Origin: Pedobacter sp. BMA | GTDB taxonomy: Bacteria > Bacteroidota > Bacteroidia > Sphingobacteriales > Sphingobacteriaceae | Assembly: GCF_001027745.1 (NCBI RefSeq) | Contig: NZ_LECU01000005.1 | Location: forward strand, 62,001-126,000 | Direction of reading: 5' to 3' | Length of the DNA stretch: 64,000 nucleotides | Shown: positions 1 through 8,431 of the stretch, piece by piece | Layout of the letters: each line of letters starts with the position of its first letter | How positions within the stretch are numbered: position 1 is the stretch's first letter | Position numbers and translations under genes: made by a program | Notes under the pieces: generated by a model | The model's input: the letters and a program-made list of their open reading frames with translations, nothing else | Told to the model about the DNA's origin: nothing | The model's database searches: none

Positions 1-104
1 GTATCCCCGCAGGTTTATAGGGTATTGAGACGAAGGAGGTCTGAAATTACAGATTGATTTTCAATCATCGCTTAGCTTCAGCAAACAATTACCTAAAAAA
101 ATTG

Positions 105-112
105 TATATTTG
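105..112 (+). promoter_or_regulatory. Candidate -7 promoter element of ssrA
   Basis: The octamer TATATTTG fits the Bacteroidota -7 consensus TAnnTTTG and lies 53 bases before the mature tmRNA start. A matching TTTG at the -33 position is not seen, so this is a weak assignment based on position and one element only. Confidence 0.35.
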
Positions 113-165
113 TTGTTCAGATTTAAAACAGCAAATAGTTTAAAACTGAAATTGAAAACTATACT

Positions 166-529
166 GGGGCCGTTCTTGGATTTGACGGGGTGGCGAAAGT
201 TATGTTAGCATGCAGTGCGTTGTACGGAGAGCACTTAAAGTGAACGTTCACATTTTAGTTGGCGAAAATACTTACGCCTTAGCTGCCTAGTTTAGAACTA
301 GCTTAGCTTTTGTCCCTCTAACCGCTGCATTGTTGGGTTAGAATCCGGGGCATCGAAACAACAGCGCTGGCTTCAAAAAGGTACGGTTTGAAGTGAGACA
401 AAGTACCTAAGGATTTAAATAAGGTCGGTTTTCAGCCCGTTTATTTCCCGAAAATCAATTGAAAAATAAGCATGTAGAAGGTATAATTTATCTCACAACT
501 GGACAAGGGTTCGACTCCCTTCGGCTCCA
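166..529 (+). ncRNA. ssrA: tmRNA (transfer-messenger RNA)
   Basis: One-piece tmRNA that rescues stalled ribosomes by acting first as an alanyl-tRNA and then as a short mRNA. The 5' end GGGGCCG pairs with the 3' CGGCTCC to form the acceptor stem, with A529 as discriminator. CCA is not encoded (the genome continues CTGG). The T-arm GGGTTCGACTCCC is present near 508-521. The tag frame starts at 261, directly after a conserved TAGTT, and reads GENTYALAA before a TAG at 288-290; with the charged alanine the tag is AGENTYALAA, ending in the YALAA protease signal. The length of about 364 nt is normal. A strong terminator follows, and a broken integrase lies downstream, which marks ssrA as a likely integration site. 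Confidence 0.97.
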
Positions 530-567
530 CTGGAATTAGTAACAAAATTCACCAAAAGACACTAGGA

Positions 568-603
568 CCCTGCAAATCAGCGATTTGCAGGGTTTTTGTT
601 TTT
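568..603 (+). terminator. Intrinsic terminator of ssrA
   Basis: A perfect 11-bp inverted repeat (568-578 and 582-592) with a 3-nt loop is followed by TTTTTGTTTTT. It lies 39 bases after the tmRNA 3' end and fits a rho-independent terminator. Confidence 0.9.
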
Positions 604-660
604 ACGATGTTTTTATGATTTAATGGTTTTTTGCCAAAATATTGAATATGTGAGGTGGCC

Positions 661-708
661 AAAAAGGTTCCTCAGTGAAATCATAAAAAGGAGGAACCTT
701 TTTTTTTT
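661..708 (+). terminator. Second hairpin with T-run after ssrA
   Basis: The arms AAAAAGGTTCCTC (661-673) and GAGGAACCTTTTT (691-703) are perfect complements and run into a T-tract. The left A-run makes it potentially bidirectional. It lies between ssrA and the integrase remnant, so it may insulate the two or belong to the inserted element. Confidence 0.7.
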
Positions 709-803
709 ATGTAATCAATTGATATATAACTAGTTCAATCATTGAACATCTTGACTTTTTTTATTGCAAATCTTAAATTTATTTACGTTTTAAGAGCAAT
801 TTT

Positions 804-2063
804 ATGAAAAGAAATTTCAATTTAATCTTTTTCCTAAAAAAGAGAAATGACACTCAAATTGACGGATTATCAATTTATTTACGAATAACAGTTTCTAAGA
901 AAAGAGCAGAAACTGCTACAGGGAAAAAATGTTTGGAAAATGAATGGAGCATTGGACAACTTAAAGGTAACTCATTGAAATCTAAAACGCTAAACGCCTA
1001 CTTAAAAACAACTAGAATTACGAGTACATGATGCTCACCGTATTTTTTTGACATTAGGTATTGAAGTTACTGCTGACTCACTGATGAATGAGTATCTTGG
1101 TAAAACAGAAAAAAGAAGGACGTTAAAGGAGGTCTTTGAAGATCATAATCATGAAATGGCTATGCTTGTAGGAAAAGATTTTTCTAAAATGACATTGTTA
1201 CGCTATCAAACAGCACTTAGGCATATCGAACAGTTCATGAGAGAGAAGTACAATATCTCTGATATAGATATCAAAAAAATCGACCATTTATTTTTGACAG
1301 ACTACGATTTTTTCCTTAGATCTGTACGGAAATGTTCAAATAATTCTGCGGTTAAATATATTAAAAACCTAAACAAGATAGTTAAAATTTGTCTTGCCAA
1401 CGGCTGGATTATCAATGATCCATTTGCAAATTTCAAAGCGACTGTAAAAGAAATCGATCGCGTTTGTCTCACTGAAGATGAAATTGACAGGCTTGAGCAG
1501 ACTAGTTTTGCAAACGAGCGTCTCCAACGAGTTAAGGATATCTTTTTATTTAGCTGCTATACCGGATTGGCATAAATTGATATTTGTCAGCTAAAAGCAA
1601 CAGAAGTCATTGGACGGCAGCAGGAACGCTGTATTATATCCAACAGGCAAAAACCGGAATGCCAACCAGAATTCCATTACTGCCAAAAGCGATAACGCTA
1701 TTAGATAAATATGTCGATCACCCGCTCTGTTACAATTCTGAAAAACTCTTTCCTGTAAGTTCAAATCAGAAAATGAATGCTTACTTGAAAGAAATTGCAG
1801 ATATATGTGGTATTCGTCCGGTGCTAACATTTCATTTAGCGAGGCATACCTTCGCTACCAATATCACTCTTATGAACGATGTCCCGATTGAAACCGTTAG
1901 TAAAATGCTCGGTCATAAAAACATAAAGACCACTCAGCATTACGCAAAAATTATGGACAAGAAGATTGATAATGATATGGCAAAACTTACAATCAAACTT
2001 CAGGAAAAGAAAACTAAGGACACTGCAATGACTACCTATAATTATACACTCATAACGAAATAA
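804..2063 (+). pseudogene. Tyrosine recombinase (phage-type integrase), broken
   Basis: Three reading frames join into one Bacteroidota-type tyrosine recombinase of about 410 residues. The N-terminal arm-binding domain is at 804-1010. A frameshift near 1010 follows (the second frame continues with LELRVHDAH and the SAM-like core-binding domain). Then comes an in-frame TAA at 1573-1575, where relatives have a residue after TGLA, and a second frameshift near 1600 leads into the catalytic domain. The catalytic part keeps HLARHTFAT (HxxR), LGHKNIKTTQHYAK (His and the nucleophile Tyr), so only the continuity is lost. It sits about 275 bp downstream of ssrA on the same strand, the usual place of an integrase whose element used the tmRNA 3' end as attB. 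With three independent lesions it cannot be active as drawn. Confidence 0.88.
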
Positions 2064-2122
2064 TAATCCCCTGTTTTTAGAAATCTGATTGTTGGCTAGG
2101 CACATATCATGGCGAAGCATTT

Positions 2123-2317
2123 GTGATTCTCAATAAGCAGCTTGAGGCATCGAGAGACTTAAAATGTGTATTTAATAAGTTCGATACGCTGGAAATACGG
2201 GGGTCTATAGATTTGGTGTTCGACTCGAATCTCTATTATGAAAACGGTATCTATCGAACACGTACAATGATGAATCTTCTATCAATCAACTATATTAAAA
2301 TGAAGGATTTAGGGTAA
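2123..2317 (+). CDS. Unknown small protein, possibly a fragment
   Basis: 64 codons from a GTG start; the frame is open back to 2081, so an N-terminal part may be missing. I do not recognise a family. Just upstream in frame the sequence reads GTYHGEAFVILNKQ, which looks coding. The stop overlaps the ATG of the next small ORF (TAATG), which supports both as translated genes. It lies right after the dead integrase and probably belongs to the same element. Confidence 0.3.
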   Translation: MILNKQLEASRDLKCVFNKFDTLEIRGSIDLVFDSNLYYENGIYRTRTMMNLLSINYIKMKDLG

Positions 2318-2442
2318 TGATTGTAAATAAAAAAAAGGATGATTTAACAATCATCCCTTTAAGTGCACTACACGGGACTACAATTGAACAATTGATACCG
2401 CAACTTACTTTGTTCAACTCTGTTAACGAGAAAGAAAAATAG
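2317..2442 (+). CDS. Small 41-residue ORF coupled to the preceding gene
   Basis: The ATG at 2317 shares its A with the TAA of the ORF before it, a typical translational-coupling junction. The product is 41 residues, lysine-rich at the start (MIVNKKKDD) with a central segment LTIIPLSALHG. I recognise no family. The only support is the overlap and reasonable codon use, so this is a tentative call. Confidence 0.28.
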   Translation: MIVNKKKDDLTIIPLSALHGTTIEQLIPQLTLFNSVNEKEK

Positions 2443-2685
2443 TTATTTCTGCTCTTTAAAGCACTTTCTTCTAATTTAATAACTTTTAGCATTGGTTGGA
2501 AGACGATTGCTTTTTGATTTTATTGTAAACTAAAATCGAAATTAAAAATTTATTTTCTTTAACCTATTACCCGATGCATGGAAAGCCGTTCAATGTCAGG
2601 AGCGGGAGATGACACAAATCCTATAACCTACAATTTAAAAATTATCACTTTTCTATACCTGGTGAAAAAGGATTGATTTATCCTG

Positions 2686-3840
2686 CTAAACCTTGTCCAG
2701 CCACGCCCTCCAGAAAACCATTGACATTGCCAATACGCCAAAACCAACTCCCACCCAGGGTGCAATGGTTATCCCATAATGACTGATGAACCAACCTCCA
2801 GTTACCGAACCGAGCGAAACCCCGAGATTTCCGAAGGAAGTCTGCAGGCTATTCGCAAATTCCTTTGCATCTTGCGCTGCAGATACCATATATCCCACCC
2901 CAATGAGAAAACACGGCCCATACATCACCCCCCAAAAGCTGACCACCAGCGCAATACTAAATAACGAATCATTCACATATTGAAATGCAAACGGAACCAG
3001 AAAAGTGCCCGCTACAAAAAACAGCGCGGTACTAATCATATACCTTCCTAGTAAACGGCCCGCCAGAAAATTAGATACCACCCCCATTACACCAAACAAC
3101 AGCAACATATAGCTAATTTGCTGGGTACTCAAACCCTTGGCTCTGGAAAGATAATCTGCAAAATAACTATACGAGCAAAACCAGGCCGTAATCAAAAATA
3201 AATTTACCGCAGTGCCTGCAATAAATTTTTGCCTTCGGAGTATACTCAACTGGTTTTTGAAAGGTTTCACTTCAGTATTTGGCATAGCAGGCAGTACCTT
3301 AAAAATGATTACCAAAGTCATTAGTATAACTATAGCCTGAATTATGTAACTAAATTGCCAGGCGTACAAACTTGCAATAAAAGTGGTAAAAGGAATCAGT
3401 GTTACCTGCGCTAGCGAAATACCACCAATAATAATACTGGTCAACCTCATCTGAACCTGAGGAGATGCACCTTTTATTGCCGCCGCAATGGACATCGAAA
3501 AAAATGCCGGATGTAAAATGGTCGGAAGTATTCGTAAAAACATCAGCAACCAAAACGGCGGGCTAAGCGCCGAGCCAACATTGGAAATCAAAAATAGTCC
3601 CAGTGCATAAAGCATGATTTTCTTTTTATCAAACCTAGATGCATATAAGACCATAACTGGTCCTGTTAATGCAATAGTCAAAGCAAATAAGCTCAATAAA
3701 TACCCTGCCGTACCGATATGGATATGATAATATTCAGCAATCTGCGGCAAGATACCAATCACCCCAAATTCTGTACTAATAATTCCGATAACGCCCATAC
3801 ATCCTATGTAGGCCACTTTCAAATTGACACTTAAATTCAT
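2686..3840 (-). CDS. MFS transporter, AraJ/YdhP-like efflux type
   Basis: 384 residues with about 12 hydrophobic segments, a full-length drug:proton antiporter-type MFS protein of the inner membrane. Family signs are TEFGVIGILPQIA in TM1, the TM2-TM3 loop YASRFDKKKI corresponding to motif A, and HPAFFSMS in TM4, as in AraJ and related sugar/drug efflux permeases. The substrate cannot be told. It lies 63 bp downstream of a TetR regulator on the same strand, and the gap contains a perfect 18-bp palindrome identical in core to one upstream of the regulator. This arrangement strongly suggests that the regulator represses the exporter and that a ligand, probably a toxic compound, releases it. Confidence 0.88.
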   Translation of the reverse strand: MNLSVNLKVAYIGCMGVIGIISTEFGVIGILPQIAEYYHIHIGTAGYLLSLFALTIALTGPVMVLYASRFDKKKIMLYALGLFLISNVGSALSPPFWLLMFLRILPTILHPAFFSMSIAAAIKGASPQVQMRLTSIIIGGISLAQVTLIPFTTFIASLYAWQFSYIIQAIVILMTLVIIFKVLPAMPNTEVKPFKNQLSILRRQKFIAGTAVNLFLITAWFCSYSYFADYLSRAKGLSTQQISYMLLLFGVMGVVSNFLAGRLLGRYMISTALFFVAGTFLVPFAFQYVNDSLFSIALVVSFWGVMYGPCFLIGVGYMVSAAQDAKEFANSLQTSFGNLGVSLGSVTGGWFISHYGITIAPWVGVGFGVLAMSMVFWRAWLDKV

Positions 3841-3841
3841 A

Positions 3842-3859
3842 TTAAACTGATCAGTTTAA
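3842..3859. promoter_or_regulatory. Palindromic operator before the MFS gene
   Basis: TTAAACTGATCAGTTTAA is a perfect 18-bp palindrome ending 2 bp before the MFS start codon. Its 16-bp core is identical to the palindrome upstream of the TetR gene at 4507. Such a site so close to the start should block transcription or initiation when bound. The assignment to the adjacent TetR protein is inference from the repeat and the position. Confidence 0.8.
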
Positions 3860-3903
3860 AAAAGATTAAAAAAATATTTATTGTTGATTATTCTAAAAAA
3901 AAC

Positions 3904-4485
3904 CTATGCTTTCACCATGTTGATCAGGTTCTCAATCATGTTATAGACCGCCTTCCGGTTCTTATTCAAAGCATAGTTTTTAAATAACGCACTAGACGAT
4001 GCTGCAAAAAAATCAGCCGTCAGTTTTGCATTCAGGTTAGCGTTAACAATTCCATTGCACTGCCCAGCTAGTAAAATGTTGTGGTAAATTTCTTCAATCT
4101 TCTTCTCATGGATTAATAGTATACGCCTGATATCTTCATCACTAAGGGATATCTCAAAAGCCATCTTAACAGCCAGGCAGGTCCTTTCTTCCTGGATGCT
4201 CTGATCAACTGCAAGCCTTAAAATTTTTCTTAAGGCCTCAATTGCGTCATCATGCTCTCCCTCTGTGCTATTGGAATAGTGAGCAACTTTCTCTTTCAGA
4301 TACTTGGTGAGACATTTCATGAGTAAAGCTTTTTTATCTCCATAAGTTGGATAAATACTACTCCGATTAATGCCCATCGCCTGCTCCAGGTCGGTGATAG
4401 AAGTGACATGATAACCTTGTGTCCAGAAAAGCTCGAGCGCAATATCAAGTTTCTGTTCATAATCAAATTCCTTGTTTCTTCCCAT
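3904..4485 (-). CDS. TetR/AcrR family transcriptional regulator
   Basis: 193 residues. The N-terminal TetR DNA-binding domain covers about residues 8-55, with the helix-turn-helix around SITDLEQAMGINRSSIYPTY; the rest is a helical ligand-binding and dimerisation domain. Proteins of this family usually repress their own gene and a neighbouring efflux pump. Here an MFS exporter follows 63 bp downstream and identical palindromes precede both genes, consistent with autorepression and co-regulation. The inducer is unknown. Confidence 0.9.
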   Translation of the reverse strand: MGRNKEFDYEQKLDIALELFWTQGYHVTSITDLEQAMGINRSSIYPTYGDKKALLMKCLTKYLKEKVAHYSNSTEGEHDDAIEALRKILRLAVDQSIQEERTCLAVKMAFEISLSDEDIRRILLIHEKKIEEIYHNILLAGQCNGIVNANLNAKLTADFFAASSSALFKNYALNKNRKAVYNMIENLINMVKA

Positions 4486-4506
4486 AACGCTACAAATATA
4501 TATTTT

Positions 4507-4522
4507 TAAACTGATCAGTTTA
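4507..4522. promoter_or_regulatory. Palindromic operator before the TetR gene
   Basis: TAAACTGATCAGTTTA, a perfect 16-bp palindrome 21 bp upstream of the regulator start, is identical to the core of the site before the MFS gene. Two copies of one palindrome in front of the two genes of a regulator-exporter pair are strong evidence for the operator. Confidence 0.85.
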
Positions 4523-4627
4523 TAATTTTCGATAAAATAATTTCTTAACGAACTATCTTATAGAACATAAATAAGGAGGAAACCCTGGTAAAATTATTAA
4601 AGAAATTTAAATTATTGGATTATTTCT

Positions 4628-4635
4628 TATCTTTG
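4628..4635 (+). promoter_or_regulatory. Candidate -7 element before the EamA remnant
   Basis: TATCTTTG matches TAnnTTTG and lies 130 bp upstream of the EamA-type pseudogene. The -33 region reads TTTA instead of TTTG at the expected spacing. Weak, on motif only. Confidence 0.3.
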
Positions 4636-4765
4636 TAGTGGATAAGAAATTAAACTTTAGCTGGTATTCCATCATTAGAGAAGAAATTGGGAGTAGTAGT
4701 GTTTCTTTTGCATCAGAATGCATACTCTAATATTTGAATGTGAAACTCATTTAAAATATTTAGAT

Positions 4766-5248
4766 ATGCAAAAAAAACACTTATTTTTACTGCTTTTAAT
4801 TTTAGGAACCGGTTGATCTATGGATTGTAGCGTGTGCATTTGCTTTTGCATTCTATGTTTTACAGGTCGGAAAATATTCTAAAGAAGCTGATCCAATTCC
4901 CAGTGTAATTATTATAATGATGTTTTGTGCTATCGGTAGTGGAATATTGGCGTTTTTGATTGTCAGTCAGTCTGGATTCCTAAGAATTTTGATTTCTGGA
5001 AGGGAGTTTTATTTGCGGGACTTTTCGCAACTGCATTTATGTACACAGTACAAAATATTGGTCAGCGATATTTAAGTGAGGAAAAAGTAGCTATGACATA
5101 TCTTTTCGAACCTATTTTCGCCACAATTGCCGGAATGATTATCTTGGGTGAAACTTTTAACAAAGAAATTTTTATAGGCGGAAGCTTAATTTTCTGTGCG
5201 ATGCTTATCGTTGAACTCAACTGGAACTTTAAAAGAGAAAAATTATGA
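4766..5248 (+). pseudogene. EamA/DMT-type transporter, internally deleted and frameshifted
   Basis: Remains of a ten-helix drug/metabolite transporter. An intact start (MQKKHLFLLLLILGTG) runs into TGA after 16 codons, where relatives continue with FWG. The sequence then jumps, after a deletion of roughly half the gene, to a second-repeat segment (LWIVACAFAFAFYVLQVGKY). A frameshift near 4970 shifts to the frame that carries the last part (FWKGVLFAGLFATAFMYTVQ to the end), with the EamA end signature EPIFATIAGMIILGE. So there are at least two lesions. The stop overlaps an ATG (ATGA at 5245) that opens an 8-codon ORF, probably the first codons of a lost downstream gene. Confidence 0.82.
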
Positions 5249-5506
5249 ATACAGAAGTTATTGCAAACATTTAAATGATCATCGTCATTTAGTCATTAAA
5301 TAATCTCAAAAAACGAAGGATATCTATCCCCACCTGTATAATTTTCCCCGAACAGTAAGCCTTATTTGGAGTAATTCCGGGGAAAAATTGAGTTTGAAAA
5401 CCAAGGATTATGGTGGAAGTCAGAATTTTCAGTCCAGATCTTACCTGTGGATCATTTATAACAAAAACTGTTTATCAAGTGAGATGATTTCAAATAATTA
5501 CTCATC
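5249..5506. other. Intergenic stretch with an imperfect inverted repeat
   Basis: No convincing gene. An imperfect inverted repeat (AATTTTCCCCG near 5340-5350, and CGGGGAAAAATT near 5378-5390, one bulge) could be an old terminator. A plus-strand frame is open from about 5306 toward the S41 gene end but has no start codon. Confidence 0.3.
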
Positions 5507-6715
5507 TTATAACTTTACACGTTCGTTATTTACATAATTCAAAGTCTGCTCTATCCAGTCATCCCCAAAAGGATCCAGAATAATATCTGGTCTGATACCT
5601 ATACTTTCATATATTAAATCCTTTTTTCTCCCCTTCATGTCGGTTGGATAAAAGATAAAACGGCCACTTGGCAAACTAACGGTTTTTCCATAATTACTTC
5701 CATAGGTTATCGTTCCTCGAGTTGTCTCACCAAGCGTTATTAACTTTTTTTTGCTCCTGATGTCAATAATGAACTGTTCCGCATTACTTACTGTATTGTT
5801 ATTTTGTAATAGAAATATCCTTCCATGGTATTTTTTCAAGAGTGTCAAAAATTGTTTTGAAGTTCTATATCCCCCACCCAAGTTATTTCTCAAATCTACT
5901 ATTATGTATTGAGTGGTAATTTTCGTTCGTATGCTGTCATAGAAAGCTTTTGCTACCTTGAAGTTATCATTGCTGGAATTGAAATTACCAAGTCTTAGAT
6001 AACCTATTTCAGGTTTAAGTTCCCTGTACTCAAATTTCTTATGTCCACTTGTTAGCGGAGGTGCAAGCCTATAACCGAGTTTATAAAAATTTAAATTACC
6101 TAACTTGCCATTTTGTATCTTCAAATTTCTATTCAGGACATATGGAACTGGTGAACCTATGAATAATACTACATCATAGCTGTCATTTGTAGTATGATTT
6201 AAAATTGCTTCAATGATTCCGGTATTAAAATTTTGGAGATAATAAACATCAGGTTTAAATTCAAATAACACACGTTTACTTCCATCAGAATTTATATAGA
6301 TTCCTTCTATGCTGTTGCTATAACTAGAACTATTTTTATTTTTAACCTCCGTTGTATCTATCGGCATTCTAAGGGGGCTAAAACTAGCTTTAGAATCGGA
6401 TTTTCTCCAAAGCCCCAAATGATTGTCATTGATGGGTTGAATCAATAGAAGTAATTTCTGATAAGTTTCAATTTCATCTGTGGCTCTCAGATCTTTTCTG
6501 ATTTTTTCATAAAGGTTATGATAAGATTTTTCGCCTCTAAACTGATCTTTATAGGAAGGTAGCTCTTGAATTTGATGATATAAAAAGTCAAGGTCTGCAA
6601 TATTTTGAGCTTCCTGTGCAAATAGTTTTGAGGTGAGAAGAGCTAATACCAGAATACATAATATAGTTCTCCTTGCTATATCATTTAAGCGATTGCCATC
6701 AAAATACGGGATCAT
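5507..6715 (-). CDS. S41 family peptidase (C-terminal processing protease type), secreted
   Basis: 402 residues. A hydrophobic segment at about 15-33 ending LFAQ is a signal peptide with an unusually long n-region, so the true start could be slightly downstream, but no better ATG is seen. The S41 core lies at about 232-385: EIGYLRLGNF, the strand IIVDLRNNLGGG (271-282), the nucleophile serine in NTVSNAEQF (Ser310), and the closing IGIRPDIILDP (372-382). No PDZ domain is recognisable in the 80-200 region, as in the short tricorn-like S41 proteins of Bacteroidota. The usual general-base lysine is not evident in the expected ETTRGT segment (arginine there). It stands alone between a transporter remnant and a gene-poor stretch; the substrate is unknown. 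Confidence 0.8.
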   Translation of the reverse strand: MIPYFDGNRLNDIARRTILCILVLALLTSKLFAQEAQNIADLDFLYHQIQELPSYKDQFRGEKSYHNLYEKIRKDLRATDEIETYQKLLLLIQPINDNHLGLWRKSDSKASFSPLRMPIDTTEVKNKNSSSYSNSIEGIYINSDGSKRVLFEFKPDVYYLQNFNTGIIEAILNHTTNDSYDVVLFIGSPVPYVLNRNLKIQNGKLGNLNFYKLGYRLAPPLTSGHKKFEYRELKPEIGYLRLGNFNSSNDNFKVAKAFYDSIRTKITTQYIIVDLRNNLGGGYRTSKQFLTLLKKYHGRIFLLQNNNTVSNAEQFIIDIRSKKKLITLGETTRGTITYGSNYGKTVSLPSGRFIFYPTDMKGRKKDLIYESIGIRPDIILDPFGDDWIEQTLNYVNNERVKL

Positions 6716-7237
6716 GGTTTACGATTTATAAAGTAAGCAGTGAAACTATAAAATAGAATTGTCAGGAAGCAAATTATTATCCCAAATGCTTATAACTTTA
6801 TATCAAATCCCTATTCATATTCCTGAAATTTATAATTTGCTCTCCCTATATAAACTTTGAAATAAGACTCATCTAGTGTTCGGTTCACGAAAAAATTATT
6901 TTTTTATTATGTGAATCGTTGAGTATCTATAAAGCATCAAAAAACGAACCCTTTCTTAATGTTTAAGATAGTTAGCAACGTTCGCCAATTCCTGCAAATC
7001 AGACAAGAAAAAATTCGAAATTTGTCCAGTAAGGGCTCCTTCATTCGGCCGGCTTGGACGCAAATTATCTTAAATTTCACAGTGTAGAACCTTTTACACT
7101 TTGAGTTGACCTAAACCTTAGCAATTAGCGCTTAAAAAACTTAGAGGATATTTTGGAGGTTGCCAATCCATAAACCTCGACAGATTCTATAACTCCATTT
7201 AATATAACTTTCGACGCGCTCCCAATTTATAAAATGT
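6716..7237. other. Gene-poor stretch of 520 bp
   Basis: No frame on either strand reads as a protein for more than about 30 codons. It probably contains decayed sequence and the promoter region of the S41 gene. I see no RNA gene or terminator with a clear T-run. Confidence 0.5.
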
Positions 7238-7495
7238 TTAAGATGAAGCTTCTAGAATACACCTGATATTGAATATCATATCCTCACTTGCCCAAATCCA
7301 ATTTCTGTTAAAGACTGCCTCAAAAAGAGATTCTTCTGCTCCATATCCAGACAGTGGCTCTCTGTCTGGATCGGTTTTGTAAAACATCATTATTCCGTCA
7401 CTGTCATCGGTGAAAAAAATGAATAATGAACTAACTAGTGATCTGCGGTAAATTCTACCAAATTGAGTTTTAATTATTAATTCTGCTGGTTTCAT
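7238..7495 (-). CDS. Small unknown protein, immunity-like
   Basis: 85 residues from the ATG at 7495, preceded by the purine-rich AAAGGAAAAT; an earlier in-frame ATG at 7543 would add 16 unlikely residues. The product is a compact acidic and aromatic protein (FFTDDSDGIMMFYKTDPDRE, EAVFNRNWIWASEDMIF) without signal peptide or membrane segment. I do not recognise a named family. Size, composition and surroundings resemble the single-domain immunity proteins that sit behind polymorphic toxins, but that is inference. Confidence 0.5.
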   Translation of the reverse strand: MKPAELIIKTQFGRIYRRSLVSSLFIFFTDDSDGIMMFYKTDPDREPLSGYGAEESLFEAVFNRNWIWASEDMIFNIRCILEASS

Positions 7496-7848
7496 ATATT
7501 TTCCTTTTGCTTCCCATTTACCTGAGCAAAGAAATATATACAAGGAACGTGGAATAAATAGCGAAGCGGTTTATGCTGCGAGAGTCCTTTCAGAGATTGA
7601 AGGTCCGGTACTTTGCAAGCAGGGAAAAAATATGATCCAGCAAGAGAAGTGATAACAAGGAATTATTTGGTCATAAAAATCCTATCCATTGTTTTGTTTG
7701 CTAGCTGATAAGCTTTGCAAGAATTCTAGGCGCGTACAACAACTTTGCCCTTACACATTGATTGTAACCGGTCCTACGAAGGTTGAATTTACCTTCGAAG
7801 ATTTAAACAAGAACAGCACATTCCGCCTGTTGAACAGAAGCTTTAGCA
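7496..7848. other. Gene-poor stretch with possible decayed coding
   Basis: A plus-strand frame at about 7535-7652 reads like protein (ERGINSEAVYAARVLSEIEG) but has no start and no recognisable family. A hairpin CGAAGGT/ACCTTCG lies near 7778-7796. Nothing else can be supported. Confidence 0.3.
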
Positions 7849-8066
7849 TTAATCTGGCAAATCATCCATTATTTTAATAAAACTGCCAAGTGTATTGAAT
7901 GATGGCTTATAATTAATATAACCATCCTCCACTAAGTCGATTAAACATTTATGATAAGTTGCGATAGACTTGATTCGGGAATAGTTCATTAGTTTTCGCC
8001 TACAAATGCGAAATTCCAACCTTGGATCGTCTTTACTGTAGTGAAAAATAGTAGTAAAAAGAGATA
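7849..8066 (-). pseudogene. Winged-helix protein of mobile elements, N-terminus replaced
   Basis: The frame that ends at 7849 reads KTLSLFTTIFHYSKDDP, then FRICRRKLMNYSRIKSIATYH and KCLIDLVEDGYINYKPSFNT, a winged-helix/replication-type segment common in Bacteroidota mobile elements (conserved SKIKSIATYHKCxKDLVxxGYI). The frame is open up to about 8066, where the sequence changes into an IS3 OrfA fragment in another frame. The gene therefore lost its N-terminal part at the IS junction. An internal ATG at 7989 could still give 46 residues. Confidence 0.6.
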
Positions 8067-8333
8067 ATGTTTTAATCTCCGGTTTTCTTCCTCAAGCTCC
8101 TTGAGCCGGCGAAGCTCCTGATTATCCATCCCTGAGTATTTCTTCTTCCAGTTGTAGAAGGTGGCCTGATGCACCCCAAGGTTACGGCAGATATCAGCTG
8201 CTGTTTTACCTGCTTCATGTTCTTTGATTGCTGCTACGATCTGAGCTTCACTGATTTTTGACTTTTTCACCTTACTGTTTTAAAGTTACGAATTTTCGCC
8301 TTTTAGACAGTCCGATATTTAGGAAGGGTTACA
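8067..8333 (-). mobile_element. IS3-family left-end fragment with truncated OrfA
   Basis: An OrfA-type transposase N-terminus starts at 8270: KSKISEAQIVAAIKEHEAG, then the helix-turn-helix ADICRNLGVHQATFYNWKKK and the leucine-zipper start RRLKELEEENRRLK. IS3 homology stops at about 8070 (residue 67), and the frame continues 26 codons into the neighbouring winged-helix sequence to a stop at 7989. OrfB with the DDE catalytic domain is absent. Upstream of OrfA the sequence down to about 8333 is likely the left terminal region. It is a dead fragment; the other half of the IS is not in the window. Confidence 0.8.
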
Positions 8334-8431
8334 GTTCATCTTGTTTTGCTGTACAAACATTTTGCATTATTTTACATGAGGCTTCGGAATCTTCTCACCA
8401 CTTTTTAATGTTCGTGAGAGAATTACCCTAG

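Noticed and set aside
1591..2120. Two minus-strand ORFs inside the integrase
   Set aside because: Both are antisense to recognisable catalytic-domain sequence and have no protein-like features.
2215..2232. GTTCGACTC near the integrase remnant as an att-site half
   Set aside because: Only nine bases match the tmRNA T-arm and the flanks differ.
2443..2685. Possible group II intron or other ribozyme end in the stretch with GGAAAGCCGTTCAATG
   Set aside because: A vague resemblance only; no domain V hairpin or reverse transcriptase is seen.
7689..7877. Plus-strand 62-codon ORF
   Set aside because: It is antisense to the end of the winged-helix remnant and resembles nothing.
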